The notes under the pieces: model-generated
What the model was told of the DNA's origin: nothing
Database searches by the model: none
Seen by the model: only the letters and a program-made list of their open reading frames with translations
From: an uncultured Prevotella sp.
GTDB lineage: Bacteria; Bacteroidota; Bacteroidia; Bacteroidales; Bacteroidaceae
Reading direction: 5' to 3'
Assembly (NCBI GenBank): GCA_937895845.1
Contig: CALBLK010000082.1
Coordinates: 1 to 57,798 of the forward strand
DNA: 57,798 nucleotides
Shown here: one piece after another, positions 1 through 8,591 of the stretch
How the letters are laid out: each line of letters starts with the position of its first letter
Position numbering within the stretch: position 1 is the first letter of the stretch
Position numbers and translations under genes: made by a program

Positions 1-1
1 C

Positions 2-62
2 GAGCAAGCTCTCATTGCTCTCGCTGGCATTGTCTTTGCATAAGACAAGCTGCGCCTGGCAA
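2..62 (+). repeat. Promoter-like dispersed repeat, copy 1
   Basis: This segment matches the repeat at 25155-25215 almost base for base: a GAGCAAGCTCTCATTGC block, then a GCATTGTCTTTGCATAAG block and a CTGCGCC-GGCAA block. TTGTC (30-34) pairs with GACAA around the loop TTTGCATAA. It lies about 80 nt ahead of the GH43 gene. The promoter-like octamer here is TGTCTTTG rather than the consensus TAnnTTTG, so promoter activity is uncertain. The copy is cut off by the window edge. Confidence 0.7.
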
Positions 63-139
63 TCAGCGAGCAAGCGCTCACTGTGCCCGCGTGTAGGAAG
101 AAAACCTATAACACTAACTTTTATAACAACCTACAGAAC

Positions 140-2041
140 ATGAGAATGAAGAAATGGATGCTGGTCCCCATGCTGGCGGGACTGGCCCTGGCCGTTGAGG
201 CCAAGAAAGTGAAGACGCAGGAGCCGCTCGCAGGCTACCTCTTTGCCTACTTCGAGGGCGGGGGCGACAAGAAACAGCAGGAGCAGCTGCGCTTTGCCGT
301 GAGCGAGGACGCCAAGAACTGGTATGCCCTCAACAGAAACCGCCCCGTTGTGGGCAGCGACTCCATCAGCGAGAGCGGCGGCATACGCGACCCGCATATC
401 CTCCGCGGGCCCGACGGCGCCTACTATATCGTGGCCACCGACATGAACACGGCGAAGAACGGATGGAAGGAGAACCCCGGCATCGTGATGCTCCGCTCGG
501 CCGACCTCGTTAACTGGACCCACGCCAAGGTGAACCTTGGCAAGGACTGGCCCGCCTTCAGCGACGCCTACTGGGTGTGGGCGCCGCAGACCATCTACGA
601 CCGCAAGGCGCGCAAGATGATGGTTTACTTCACGCTGCAGCGCACGAAAGACAACCGCAAGAGCCTCGTTACCTACTGCGCCTATGCCAACAAGGACTTC
701 ACCGGCTTTGAGCATGAGCCAAGAAAGCTGTTCAGCGCCAAGTACGGGTCGATTGACAACGACATCGTTGAGGCCAACGGCACCTTCCACCTCTTTTACA
801 AGGGCAACATCAAGGACGCCCAAGGCAAGGAGGTGAAGAACGGCATCCAGCAGGCCACGTCGAAGAGCCTGAAAGGCCCGTGGAAAGAAGACTTCAAGTT
901 TCTCGACGCCTACGCCGACACCCGGACCGGCGTCGAGGGCAGCAGTGTGTTCAAGCTCAACGGGCGCAACGAGTATGTGCTGATGTACGACCTGTACAGC
1001 AGCGGCCGCTACGAGTACCAGACCTCGGCAGACCTTGTGCATTTCTCGTCAAAGCCCCAGGCATTCAACAAGGACTTCTTCCCACGCCACGGCTCGGTGG
1101 TCGGTGTCACCGCAGCCGAGCTTGACCGCGTGCAGCGGAAGTGGGGCTATGTGCTGACCCGCCACTTTGTGAGCGACGGCAACCCCATCATCCGCGACAA
1201 GCACACGGCCGACCCTGCCGTGCTCGTTGAAAACGACACACTGTGGCTCTTTGCCGGCCACGACATGGAGGGCAACCAGAAGGGCTACGTGATGCGCGAC
1301 TGGCTGCTCTACTCGACCACCGACATGAAGCACTGGACCGAGTACCCCTGCCCGCTCCGCATCAGCGATTTCAAGTGGGCCAGGAGCAAGCAGGCATACG
1401 CGGGCCATGTGGCCAAGCGCAACGGAAAGTACTACTGGTATGTGTCCACCAACTGGTGTGGCATCGGCGTGGCTGTGGCCGACAAGATCACCGGACCCTA
1501 CCACGACGCGCTGGGACGGCCCCTGCTCACCAATGCCGACTGCTTTGACTCGAAGCACAGCTGGGCCTGCATCGACCCGGCCATCTTCACCGACGACGAC
1601 GGCACACCTTATATTATATGGGGCAACAGGGAGTGCTACTACGCACGGCTCAAGGACTCGATGACCGAGATTGACGGCGAGATACACCGCATAGACGTGC
1701 CCAACTTCACCGAGGCGCCTTGGGTTCACAAGCATAACGGCAAGTATTACCTGACCTACGCCAGCGGCTGGCCCGAGAAAATCTCCTATGCCGTGGCCGA
1801 CAGGATAGGCGGCCCCTACCGCCCGATGGGCGTTATCAGCGAGATTGCCGGCAACTCCAACACCACCCATCCGGCCATTGTCAACTTCCGCGGGCGCTGG
1901 ATTTTCTTCTCGCACAACGGCGCGCTGCCCGACGGCACGAGCTACAGCCGCAGTGTCATTGCCGAGCCGATGAGCTATGACAGCGGGGGGCGCATCCAGC
2001 CCATACCGCCCACGGCCGAGGGCGTGGGCGAAATCAAGTGA
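140..2041 (+). CDS. Secreted double-domain glycoside hydrolase family 43 protein
   Basis: Predicted exported arabinan/xylan-type glycosidase of 633 residues. The start at 140 is preferred because it opens a signal peptide (MRMKKW, then a hydrophobic stretch to about residue 20); an earlier start at 83 would bury it. Two five-bladed GH43-type domains are visible. In the first (about 28-345), IRDPH gives a candidate base Asp84 and VEGSS a candidate acid Glu266. In the second (about 350-625), TADPAV (Asp358), CIDPAIF (Asp479) and TEAPW (Glu525) fit the base, pKa-modulator and acid positions of the family. No lipobox is seen, so it is probably periplasmic. Substrate is not certain: alpha-L-arabinofuranosidase or beta-xylosidase are the family's usual activities. 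It stands alone, with no SusC/SusD pair in the window. Confidence 0.88.
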   Translation: MRMKKWMLVPMLAGLALAVEAKKVKTQEPLAGYLFAYFEGGGDKKQQEQLRFAVSEDAKNWYALNRNRPVVGSDSISESGGIRDPHILRGPDGAYYIVATDMNTAKNGWKENPGIVMLRSADLVNWTHAKVNLGKDWPAFSDAYWVWAPQTIYDRKARKMMVYFTLQRTKDNRKSLVTYCAYANKDFTGFEHEPRKLFSAKYGSIDNDIVEANGTFHLFYKGNIKDAQGKEVKNGIQQATSKSLKGPWKEDFKFLDAYADTRTGVEGSSVFKLNGRNEYVLMYDLYSSGRYEYQTSADLVHFSSKPQAFNKDFFPRHGSVVGVTAAELDRVQRKWGYVLTRHFVSDGNPIIRDKHTADPAVLVENDTLWLFAGHDMEGNQKGYVMRDWLLYSTTDMKHWTEYPCPLRISDFKWARSKQAYAGHVAKRNGKYYWYVSTNWCGIGVAVADKITGPYHDALGRPLLTNADCFDSKHSWACIDPAIFTDDDGTPYIIWGNRECYYARLKDSMTEIDGEIHRIDVPNFTEAPWVHKHNGKYYLTYASGWPEKISYAVADRIGGPYRPMGVISEIAGNSNTTHPAIVNFRGRWIFFSHNGALPDGTSYSRSVIAEPMSYDSGGRIQPIPPTAEGVGEIK

Positions 2042-2098
2042 CCATAGCCGGCTCTGCGGCTGCCGGCCCCCCTCAAGGCCGGGGGCTGTGACCATAAG

Positions 2099-2143
2099 AG
2101 AATCCCTGCAAGCGGTGCCTGTCGGCACGCTTGCAGGGATTCT
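2099..2143. terminator. Bidirectional hairpin terminator between GH43 gene and gpmI
   Basis: A perfect 16-bp stem (AGAATCCCTGCAAGCG at 2099-2114 with its reverse complement at 2128-2143) around a 13-nt loop, followed on the plus strand by TTTCTG. It sits between two convergent genes and can serve both; the U-tract is short. Confidence 0.75.
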
Positions 2144-2165
2144 TTCTGCGGGGGGGTGAGGCCCC

Positions 2166-3686
2166 TTAGTCGGTTATCAGGTTCTCTCCGGTCATGTCGG
2201 CCGGCTGCTCCAGTCCCATGATGTGGAGGATGGAGGGCGCCACGTCGGCCAGCCTTCCGTTCTTCACCGTGGCCGAGTTGTTGTTGGTCACGTAGATGAA
2301 GGGCACGGGGTTGAGCGAGTGCGCCGTGTTGGGCGTGCCGTCGGGGTTGATGGCGTTGTCGGCGTTGCCGTGGTCGGCAATGATGATGGCCTCGTAGTCG
2401 TTGGCCTTTGCGGCCTCGATCACCTCGCGCACGCAGTTGTCAATGGCGTGTACGGCCTTGGCGATGGCGTTGTAGACGCCCGTGTGGCCCACCATGTCGC
2501 CGTTGGCGAAGTTCACCACGATGAAGTCATACTCCTGGGTGTTGATGGCGCCCACCAGCTTGTCTTTCACCCCATAGGCGCTCATCTCGGGCTTGAGGTC
2601 GTAGGTGGCCACCTTGGGCGAGGGCACCAGGATGCGGTCTTCGCCCTCGAAGGGGGCCTCGCGCCCGCCGTTGAAGAAGAAGGTCACGTGGGCGTATTTC
2701 TCGGTCTCGGCCGTGTGGAGCTGCCGCTTGCCCATGCGCGAGAGGTATTCGCCCAGCGTGTCGGCCACGTTCTCCTTGGGGAAGATCACGTGAACGCCCT
2801 TGAACGAGGCGTCATACGGTGTCATGCAGTAGTACTGCAGGCCGGCTATGGTGTGCATGCCCTGCTCGGGCATGTCCTGCTGGGTGAGCACCTGGGTGAG
2901 CTCCTTGGCGCGGTCGTTGCGGAAGTTGATGAATATCACCACGTCACCCTCCCGGATGGTGCCGTCGACCTTGGCGTTGCTGATGGGCTTGATGAACTCG
3001 TCGGTCACGTCCTCGGCATAGCTCTCCTCCATGGCGGCCACCAGGTTGTCGGCCTTCTTGCCCTTGCCCTCTGTCAGAAGGTCATAGGCCTCCTTGACGC
3101 GGTTCCACCGCTTGTCGCGGTCCATGGCGTAGAAGCGGCCGATGATGTCGGCGATGGCCGCGTCGTTGTCGGCGCACACCTTCTCCACCTGCTCGATAAA
3201 GCCCTTGCCGCTCTTCGGGTCGGTGTCGCGGCCGTCCATGAAGCAGTGTACGAAGGTCTGGTTCTTCAGGCCGTAGGCCTTGCCCACCTCGATGAGCTTG
3301 AACAGGTGCTCGAGCGACGAGTGGACGCCGCCGGTTGAGGTGAGGCCCATCAGGTGGAGCTTCTTGCCTTTCTCCTTGGCATAGGTGTAGGCGGCTTTCA
3401 CCTGCGCGTTGTCCATGATGGAGCCGTCCTTGCAGGCGCGGTTGATCTTCACCAGGTCCTGGTAGACCACGCGCCCGGCGCCGATGTTGAGGTGGCCCAC
3501 CTCGGAGTTGCCCATCTGCCCGTGGGGCAGGCCCACGTCCTCGCCCGAAGCCTGGAGCTGCGAGTGCGCGCTTGTGGCTGTGAGCAGGTCGAGATAGGGT
3601 GTCGGCGTGTTGTAAATCACATCGCCTTTGCCATGCTTTCCGATACCCCATCCGTCAAGAATCATCAATAATGCTTTCTTTGCCAT
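2166..3686 (-). CDS. gpmI: 2,3-bisphosphoglycerate-independent phosphoglycerate mutase
   Basis: Glycolytic enzyme interconverting 3- and 2-phosphoglycerate, cytosolic, Mn2+-dependent. The 506-residue length is normal for the family. DGWG at residues 11-14 supplies a metal-binding Asp, and GQMGNSEVGHLNIGAGR carries the phosphorylated Ser61; IADHGNADN near the C-terminus is the second metal cluster. The gene is monocistronic: its 3' end faces the GH43 gene across a shared hairpin, and a TAACTTTG promoter element lies 48 nt ahead of its start. Identification is secure. Confidence 0.97.
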   Translation of the reverse strand: MAKKALLMILDGWGIGKHGKGDVIYNTPTPYLDLLTATSAHSQLQASGEDVGLPHGQMGNSEVGHLNIGAGRVVYQDLVKINRACKDGSIMDNAQVKAAYTYAKEKGKKLHLMGLTSTGGVHSSLEHLFKLIEVGKAYGLKNQTFVHCFMDGRDTDPKSGKGFIEQVEKVCADNDAAIADIIGRFYAMDRDKRWNRVKEAYDLLTEGKGKKADNLVAAMEESYAEDVTDEFIKPISNAKVDGTIREGDVVIFINFRNDRAKELTQVLTQQDMPEQGMHTIAGLQYYCMTPYDASFKGVHVIFPKENVADTLGEYLSRMGKRQLHTAETEKYAHVTFFFNGGREAPFEGEDRILVPSPKVATYDLKPEMSAYGVKDKLVGAINTQEYDFIVVNFANGDMVGHTGVYNAIAKAVHAIDNCVREVIEAAKANDYEAIIIADHGNADNAINPDGTPNTAHSLNPVPFIYVTNNNSATVKNGRLADVAPSILHIMGLEQPADMTGENLITD

Positions 3687-3733
3687 AGTTGTATTATTTT
3701 AAAAGTTGTCGGTCTCTGTCATTTTTCCGGCTG

Positions 3734-3741
3734 CAAAGTTA
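3734..3741 (-). promoter_or_regulatory. Promoter -7 element of gpmI
   Basis: TAACTTTG on the minus strand fits the Bacteroidota -7 consensus TAnnTTTG and lies about 50 nt upstream of the gpmI start. Confidence 0.65.
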
Positions 3742-3782
3742 CATATAAAAGGAGAATGAAGCATGAAGAATGAAGATTTTTT

Positions 3783-3849
3783 AACCCAAATCGGCCATTC
3801 ATGGGAAGTGCCGGTCTGGCAGCTGCGTAGGGCAGTGTCAGACCGGCAC
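3783..3849. repeat. MITE-end remnant plus 42-nt hairpin
   Basis: AACCCAAATCGGCCATT (3783-3799) is identical to the left end of the element at 24794. It is followed by an inverted repeat, GTGCCGGTCTG (3808-3818) with CAGACCGGCAC (3839-3849). The hairpin lies just beyond the stop of the 1,445-residue gene and may end its transcript, but no U-tract follows. The rest of the 3742-3900 gap shows nothing coding. Confidence 0.55.
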
Positions 3850-3900
3850 CTCGGGGTGTCCGGCGGGCGTTGCCGCCCTGGATGGTGTCCTTTAGCTGCA

Positions 3901-6900
3901 TCACCTTCTCACCTTCACGCTCGCCTTGCGGCCGTCGCTGGTGCTCACGCTGATGATGTAGAGGCCGGGCTTCAGGGCGGTGGCAAGCACGGTGTGCGCC
4001 TGGGCCGTGGTGGCCGAGGCGATGGCCGCGCCCGCTACGCTGTGAACGCTGACCGTGGCAGTCTGTCCGGAGGCCAGGGCCACGTCGGCGTGTATGCGTC
4101 CGGCGGCGTCAAGGCGAGCCTGTATGCCCTTGCCGTCGTTGCCGGCGGCTGCTTGCCCGATGGCGGTGGGCGTGCCGGGCGCGATGTTCAGCGCCACAAT
4201 CTCGGTGGGGTAGCCCTTGTACCGGACGGTGCCCAGCAGCTGGGCCTTGCCCGTGGCGGTGTCAATCTGGAAGAGCTTGCCGGCGGTGTTAAAGCCGTTC
4301 TGCACCCAGAAGAGGCGGCCCGACCGGCGGTCGAAGGTCATCGAGTGGAGCGGGCGCACGTCGTCGACGCCCAGGTCGCCCACCGGCGCTGACGCGCCTG
4401 TGGCCTTGTCAACGGTGTACAGCTTGAAGTCGTTGGCAATGGCGTAGAGCTTGCCCTCGGGGCTGCATGCCAGTGTGGAGAAAGACTTGTCGGTGTAGGC
4501 CACGCGGTCGTTGGCTCCCGTTGCGAGGTTCACTGTGTTGATGGACTGCCTGTCGTTGGACACGCTGAGCGAATACATGGTGCCGGTGGTGTAGTCGTAG
4601 GTCATGTCGAACACCAGGTCTGAGGTGCTGGCGCTGAAGGTGGGCGACCACGAGGTGGTGTTGAGGGCCACGAACTGCTGCGGCGCGTACGCGCTGTTGC
4701 CCGTGAAGCCGTAGAACTTGCCGCCTGCATATTCGCCTGCCTGAAGCAGGTTGTCGTTGGGGCGCACCTCGGTGACAAAGGCGGCCTCTTCGGGCACGTT
4801 GGCGTGGAAGTCGATGAGGCCCACATAGTCGTAGGCGTCCCAGCGGAAGCCCTGCAGGTTCACGTCGGTATAGTTGGGCAGGTAGGCCGAGGCCGTGTCG
4901 TCGGCCGCAACCATGTCGCCCTCCGTCCGGGTGTAGGCCTTGAACGTGTAGTAGGTCTCGGGCTTCAGCGTCGCGGTGCCCACGGTGAGGTCGGCGCTCT
5001 CTCCCTTTGCCAGGGAGCCGCTGAAGGTGGCTTCGAGGCGCTGTCCGTCCGACAGCTCCACCACTACGGGCACGCTGGTGGCGGGCTTCTCGCCATAGTT
5101 GCGCAGGCGCACCTTCACCTCAGCCTCGTGCTGCGGGTTCTGGCTCTTGGCCGGCGAGAGGATGCGCTCCACGCCGGTGTCGGTGTCGGCCTTGCGCTCG
5201 ATAGCGCCCGACACGGCAGCAGCCGACTTCTTGCCGCCGGCATACACGGCCTCTACCTTGTAGCGGTAGGTGGCTGGGTGCGCGGTGTCCCACTGCGGGT
5301 CGCTGTAGCTGTCGCCCTCGGCACCCGCTTTCAGCAGCACGTCGGCAGCCCCGGCGGCCTCCTCGGTGCGGTAGATGTTGTAGGTTGGGGCCGGCAGTGC
5401 GGCTACGGGCTCGCCGTACTCGCCGTTGCTGCCCGGTATGGAGCAGTAGGCCGACAGGTTCCAGGCGTAGTAGCCGTTGTAGGTGTAGCTGCTGTTGTCG
5501 CTCCATTTCAGGTTGTTCTTTCCGGCTATCTTCGAGTAGCTGGGACCCTGTCCCACACATTCGCTGTCGGTGGCTCCCATGCAGTGGATGCCCACCATGT
5601 AGTTCTCGTCGGCACGCAGCTCGACGGGGTTGGGGAAGTCGGCGGTCACCCATCCCTCGTGTCCTTCGGGCACGTTGATCACCACCGAGTCGGCCACCGT
5701 GTGCGCATCGCGTGTGCCACGCCACACCATGGCCGTGTAGCGCGTGCCGTTGCCGCTGAGGTAGGCGCGCAGGCGTGTGACGCTCATGCCCACCAGGCTC
5801 GAGTCCTGCAGGTCTTTCGCGGTGTAGGCGTGGGCCACGCAGTAGTCTTGCTCCGAGTAGTCGCCGCCCAGGTTGTCGTGGGTCTCCGACTTGCCCCAGC
5901 GGGTCCACTGCACCTTGCCGGTGCGTGTCTCGGGCTTGCCCCATGTCAGGCTCACGCGCTTTCCGTTGTCGGCCATCTCAGCCTGTACGGCGTGGGGCGC
6001 GATGGCGCTGCGCGGCAGGGTGATGTCGAGGCCGGTGATGTCGGCCGTGCTGTTGAACGCCTTTTCAACGCTGTCGAACAGCGGCGACGAGAAGGTGATG
6101 ACGTTGTCGCTGCCCGAGTAGGCCTGAAGCGCGAAGCTGCCGTCGGCTGCCGTTGTCGTGACCGTCTGCTCGCCGGCCAGCGCCAGTGTGGCCTTGACGC
6201 CGGCCACGGCGCCCACGCCCTCCAGCTGCACGCGGCCACTCACCTTGACCTTGGCCAGCTCGTCCAGGGTGATGTCAGCCCGCAGGGTCTCGTTGGCTTT
6301 CACCTGTACGGTGACTTCGCGGGTCTGGAACTTCGGCGCCGAGACAGTCAGCTTCGCCTCGCCCGTTCTCACCACATAGAAGCGGAAGCGCCCGTCGGCG
6401 CCCGTGGTGGCGCTGAGCTGCTGGGCCGGAATGGCCACGGAGGCGCCGGCCACGGCCTGCCCGCCGGCAGCGGTCACTGTGCCTTCAACGCAGCCGGCGT
6501 TGTCGGCCGCCATGACCAGGCGCATTGAGGGCAGCGCCTCCGTGAGCGTGCCCGACGACGGCTGCAGCGCCTCGGTGTCTACCGTCTCGCCCGAGGCCGT
6601 GCTGGTGCGCGTGCGGTTGGGCTTGCCTGTGACTGCCTGCACGAAGAAGCGGTCAAAATATCCGCCCGTGCCCTGTGCGGCCTCCATCAGTACCAGCACC
6701 ACGAGGTTCTTGCCCGTGTAGGCGTAGGGGGCGGTGAAGGGGATGCTGATGTCGTTCTGCCCGCTCTTCATCGTCACCGGGCCGCTGAACACAGCGCTGA
6801 GCTTGGATGCGGGAATCCATCCCCCGGACAGGTCCTGGCTGTCGGTCTCGCCCAGCCACACCTTGATGTTCTTGGTGAGAGTCGTGTAGGCGGAGAAGCT

Positions 6901-8238
6901 GTTCTTGAACACCAGGCCCTGCATCTTGCCCACGGCGTGGTACAGGTCGGCGGGGTAGACCATCATCTCGGTGGCGGTACTGCTGTTCTGCAGGTCGAAG
7001 GGCAGGCGCTCGTTGCCGTTTTCCGCAGTAGCGCCGGGGGCCACGTTGATGTCCTTGTATTCGGCAGCGAAGTGTACCACCTGGCCGCTCTCGGCACCGG
7101 CTCCCTCGCCGGCAGCGTTTGCCGGCGCCACGGTGTAGGACACGGCAGCGCCCGGGTCGGCCTGGTCAATATAGCTTGTGGCGGTCACGCCGCTGGCGAT
7201 GAGCGTGCCGGTGTCGCCGCTTGTGCGGTAAATCTTGTAGGTGAGGCCGTCGGCCTTGAAGTAGCCTTTGTTGGCCCCCTCGGTCGGAGCCGTCCACGAC
7301 AGGTGGTTCTGCCCGTCAATGACGGTGACAGTCAGGTCGCCCACCTTGGCGGGGATGTCCATGCCCACGTACACGGTCTTGGACAGCGGCAGCGAGCGCC
7401 CCTCGGCGGTCTTGGCCACCACGGCATAGGTGTGCTTGCCGTTGGGCACCTGCGTGTCGGTGTACTCGGACTTGCCGCCGGGTGTCACGCCGTCGGCCAG
7501 CGTGGCGATGAGCGCGTTGTCGCGGTAAATCTCGGCCTGCACCTCGCTGAGGTTGTCTCTCACACCGTTGGTCGACGGGTTGGTCCACGACAGGGTGGCG
7601 CTCAGGGCGCCTTCGGCCCCGGCCACCACCTTGAGGCCGCTGGGCTTCATGGGGCCCATGCCGTTGGTGACAGACACGTCGTCGATGCCAAGGGCATAGG
7701 TGGCCGTGCCCTGGTGGCGGAAGGCGATGTAAACCGTCTTGCCCACATAGTCGGCCAGGGAAACGTTGCGCGACTGCAGCTCCACGTCGTCATAGCCGTT
7801 CTCCAGCTTTTCGGCGTGAAGCTCCTTCTTGAAGTCGGCCGCGTCGCTACCGGTCTCAGACACCAGCACGCTGTAGCTCTCGGGGGTGTCCTGGTCTTCG
7901 GCGCAGCATTTGTACGCCAGTGTGTAGCTGTCGTTCGTGACGGTGATGGCCGGCAGCACAAGGTAGTTGTCCTGCGGGCCGTAGGCGCTGGCATTCTCTG
8001 GATTGACGGTGTAGGAGATGGCAATCTGGCTGCCGTTCAGCGTGGCCATGCCACGCTTGGCTATCTGCCAGCAGTGCCCGTCGCCGTCTGCGTCAATTAC
8101 TTTCCATCCTGCCGGAGGGAACACTTCGCCTTCAAAGCCTTCGTTCACGAGATAGCTCTGCCCGTGGGCCTGTGTGGCAATGGCCACCGCGGCCGCGGTC
8201 AGCGCCGACGTGAGGAAAGCGTGAACTTTTTTCTTCAT
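3901..8238 (-). CDS. Large exported multidomain protein with a type IX secretion sorting tail
   Basis: A 1,445-residue predicted cell-surface or secreted protein of unknown target. Residues 1-27 form a signal peptide ending in THAQG-like sequence. NEGFEGEVFPPAGWKVID (about 32-49) is typical of cleaved-adhesin/choice-of-anchor J domains. Two fibronectin III-like segments follow (about 195-390). EGTVTAAGGQAVAGASVAI and VSGRVQLEGVGAVAGVKATL (about 580-740) look like carboxypeptidase regulatory-like folds. A second adhesin-type region (about 770-960), more Ig-like modules, and a segment resembling a Por-type beta-propeller come after. The C-terminus (SVHSVAGAAIA to LKPGLYIISVSTSDG) resembles T9SS type A sorting domains. 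No catalytic motif was recognised. It is alone on its transcript with a long leader. Adhesion or matrix binding is inference only. Confidence 0.85.
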   Translation of the reverse strand: MKKKVHAFLTSALTAAAVAIATQAHGQSYLVNEGFEGEVFPPAGWKVIDADGDGHCWQIAKRGMATLNGSQIAISYTVNPENASAYGPQDNYLVLPAITVTNDSYTLAYKCCAEDQDTPESYSVLVSETGSDAADFKKELHAEKLENGYDDVELQSRNVSLADYVGKTVYIAFRHQGTATYALGIDDVSVTNGMGPMKPSGLKVVAGAEGALSATLSWTNPSTNGVRDNLSEVQAEIYRDNALIATLADGVTPGGKSEYTDTQVPNGKHTYAVVAKTAEGRSLPLSKTVYVGMDIPAKVGDLTVTVIDGQNHLSWTAPTEGANKGYFKADGLTYKIYRTSGDTGTLIASGVTATSYIDQADPGAAVSYTVAPANAAGEGAGAESGQVVHFAAEYKDINVAPGATAENGNERLPFDLQNSSTATEMMVYPADLYHAVGKMQGLVFKNSFSAYTTLTKNIKVWLGETDSQDLSGGWIPASKLSAVFSGPVTMKSGQNDISIPFTAPYAYTGKNLVVLVLMEAAQGTGGYFDRFFVQAVTGKPNRTRTSTASGETVDTEALQPSSGTLTEALPSMRLVMAADNAGCVEGTVTAAGGQAVAGASVAIPAQQLSATTGADGRFRFYVVRTGEAKLTVSAPKFQTREVTVQVKANETLRADITLDELAKVKVSGRVQLEGVGAVAGVKATLALAGEQTVTTTAADGSFALQAYSGSDNVITFSSPLFDSVEKAFNSTADITGLDITLPRSAIAPHAVQAEMADNGKRVSLTWGKPETRTGKVQWTRWGKSETHDNLGGDYSEQDYCVAHAYTAKDLQDSSLVGMSVTRLRAYLSGNGTRYTAMVWRGTRDAHTVADSVVINVPEGHEGWVTADFPNPVELRADENYMVGIHCMGATDSECVGQGPSYSKIAGKNNLKWSDNSSYTYNGYYAWNLSAYCSIPGSNGEYGEPVAALPAPTYNIYRTEEAAGAADVLLKAGAEGDSYSDPQWDTAHPATYRYKVEAVYAGGKKSAAAVSGAIERKADTDTGVERILSPAKSQNPQHEAEVKVRLRNYGEKPATSVPVVVELSDGQRLEATFSGSLAKGESADLTVGTATLKPETYYTFKAYTRTEGDMVAADDTASAYLPNYTDVNLQGFRWDAYDYVGLIDFHANVPEEAAFVTEVRPNDNLLQAGEYAGGKFYGFTGNSAYAPQQFVALNTTSWSPTFSASTSDLVFDMTYDYTTGTMYSLSVSNDRQSINTVNLATGANDRVAYTDKSFSTLACSPEGKLYAIANDFKLYTVDKATGASAPVGDLGVDDVRPLHSMTFDRRSGRLFWVQNGFNTAGKLFQIDTATGKAQLLGTVRYKGYPTEIVALNIAPGTPTAIGQAAAGNDGKGIQARLDAAGRIHADVALASGQTATVSVHSVAGAAIASATTAQAHTVLATALKPGLYIISVSTSDGRKASVKVRR

Positions 8239-8285
8239 AGGGAAAGTTTTATAAGTTTATGATGATGAGTATGTGTAGAAGACAA

Positions 8286-8326
8286 TTCACACATATTTAA
8301 AAGAGATTTCACACACATTTAAAAGA
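8286..8326. repeat. 22-bp-period direct repeat in the leader of the large exported protein
   Basis: TTCACACATATTTAAAAGA (8286-8304) recurs at 8308-8326 with one mismatch. The 22-bp period is about two helical turns, so it could be an operator, although it lies inside the likely transcribed leader (promoter element at 8332-8339). Confidence 0.5.
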
Positions 8327-8331
8327 TGTGA

Positions 8332-8339
8332 CAAAGGTA
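8332..8339 (-). promoter_or_regulatory. Promoter -7 element of the large exported protein gene
   Basis: TACCTTTG on the minus strand matches TAnnTTTG; the predicted leader to the start at 8238 is about 85 nt. The stretch 8340-8470 holds no gene that I can support. Confidence 0.6.
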
Positions 8340-8470
8340 GCCAAAATATTTTGAAAACGGTTGGTTTCGCTTCCTTTTTCCGCCACTTTGGCGTGTCACG
8401 CCGGGAAAAGCCGGTATGCCCGGGCGGCATGCGGCGCGCGCGAACTTTCCTTGCTGTCTGCGGTTGTGCT

Positions 8471-8533
8471 GAAAAAAGCCACGCCCCCGGGCCGAACCGG
8501 ACAAGTGCCAAGCCGGTTCGGCCCGGGGGCGTG
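8471..8533 (-). terminator. Strong intrinsic terminator of the sodium-dependent transporter gene
   Basis: A perfect 21-bp stem (8480-8500 with 8513-8533) and 12-nt loop is followed on the minus strand by GCTTTTTTC (8471-8479 read in reverse). It lies about 60 nt beyond the stop of the gene ending at 8592, a textbook rho-independent terminator. Confidence 0.9.
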
Positions 8534-8591
8534 AGTGGGCGGTATGCGTTGGGTGCGCCCGGTTGCGCGGCGGGGTGTTCCCCGTGAAGTG

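Noticed and set aside
3719..3904. A 61-codon minus-strand frame in the gap between gpmI and the large exported protein
   Set aside because: It spans the repeat remnant and the gpmI promoter region; no conserved pattern.
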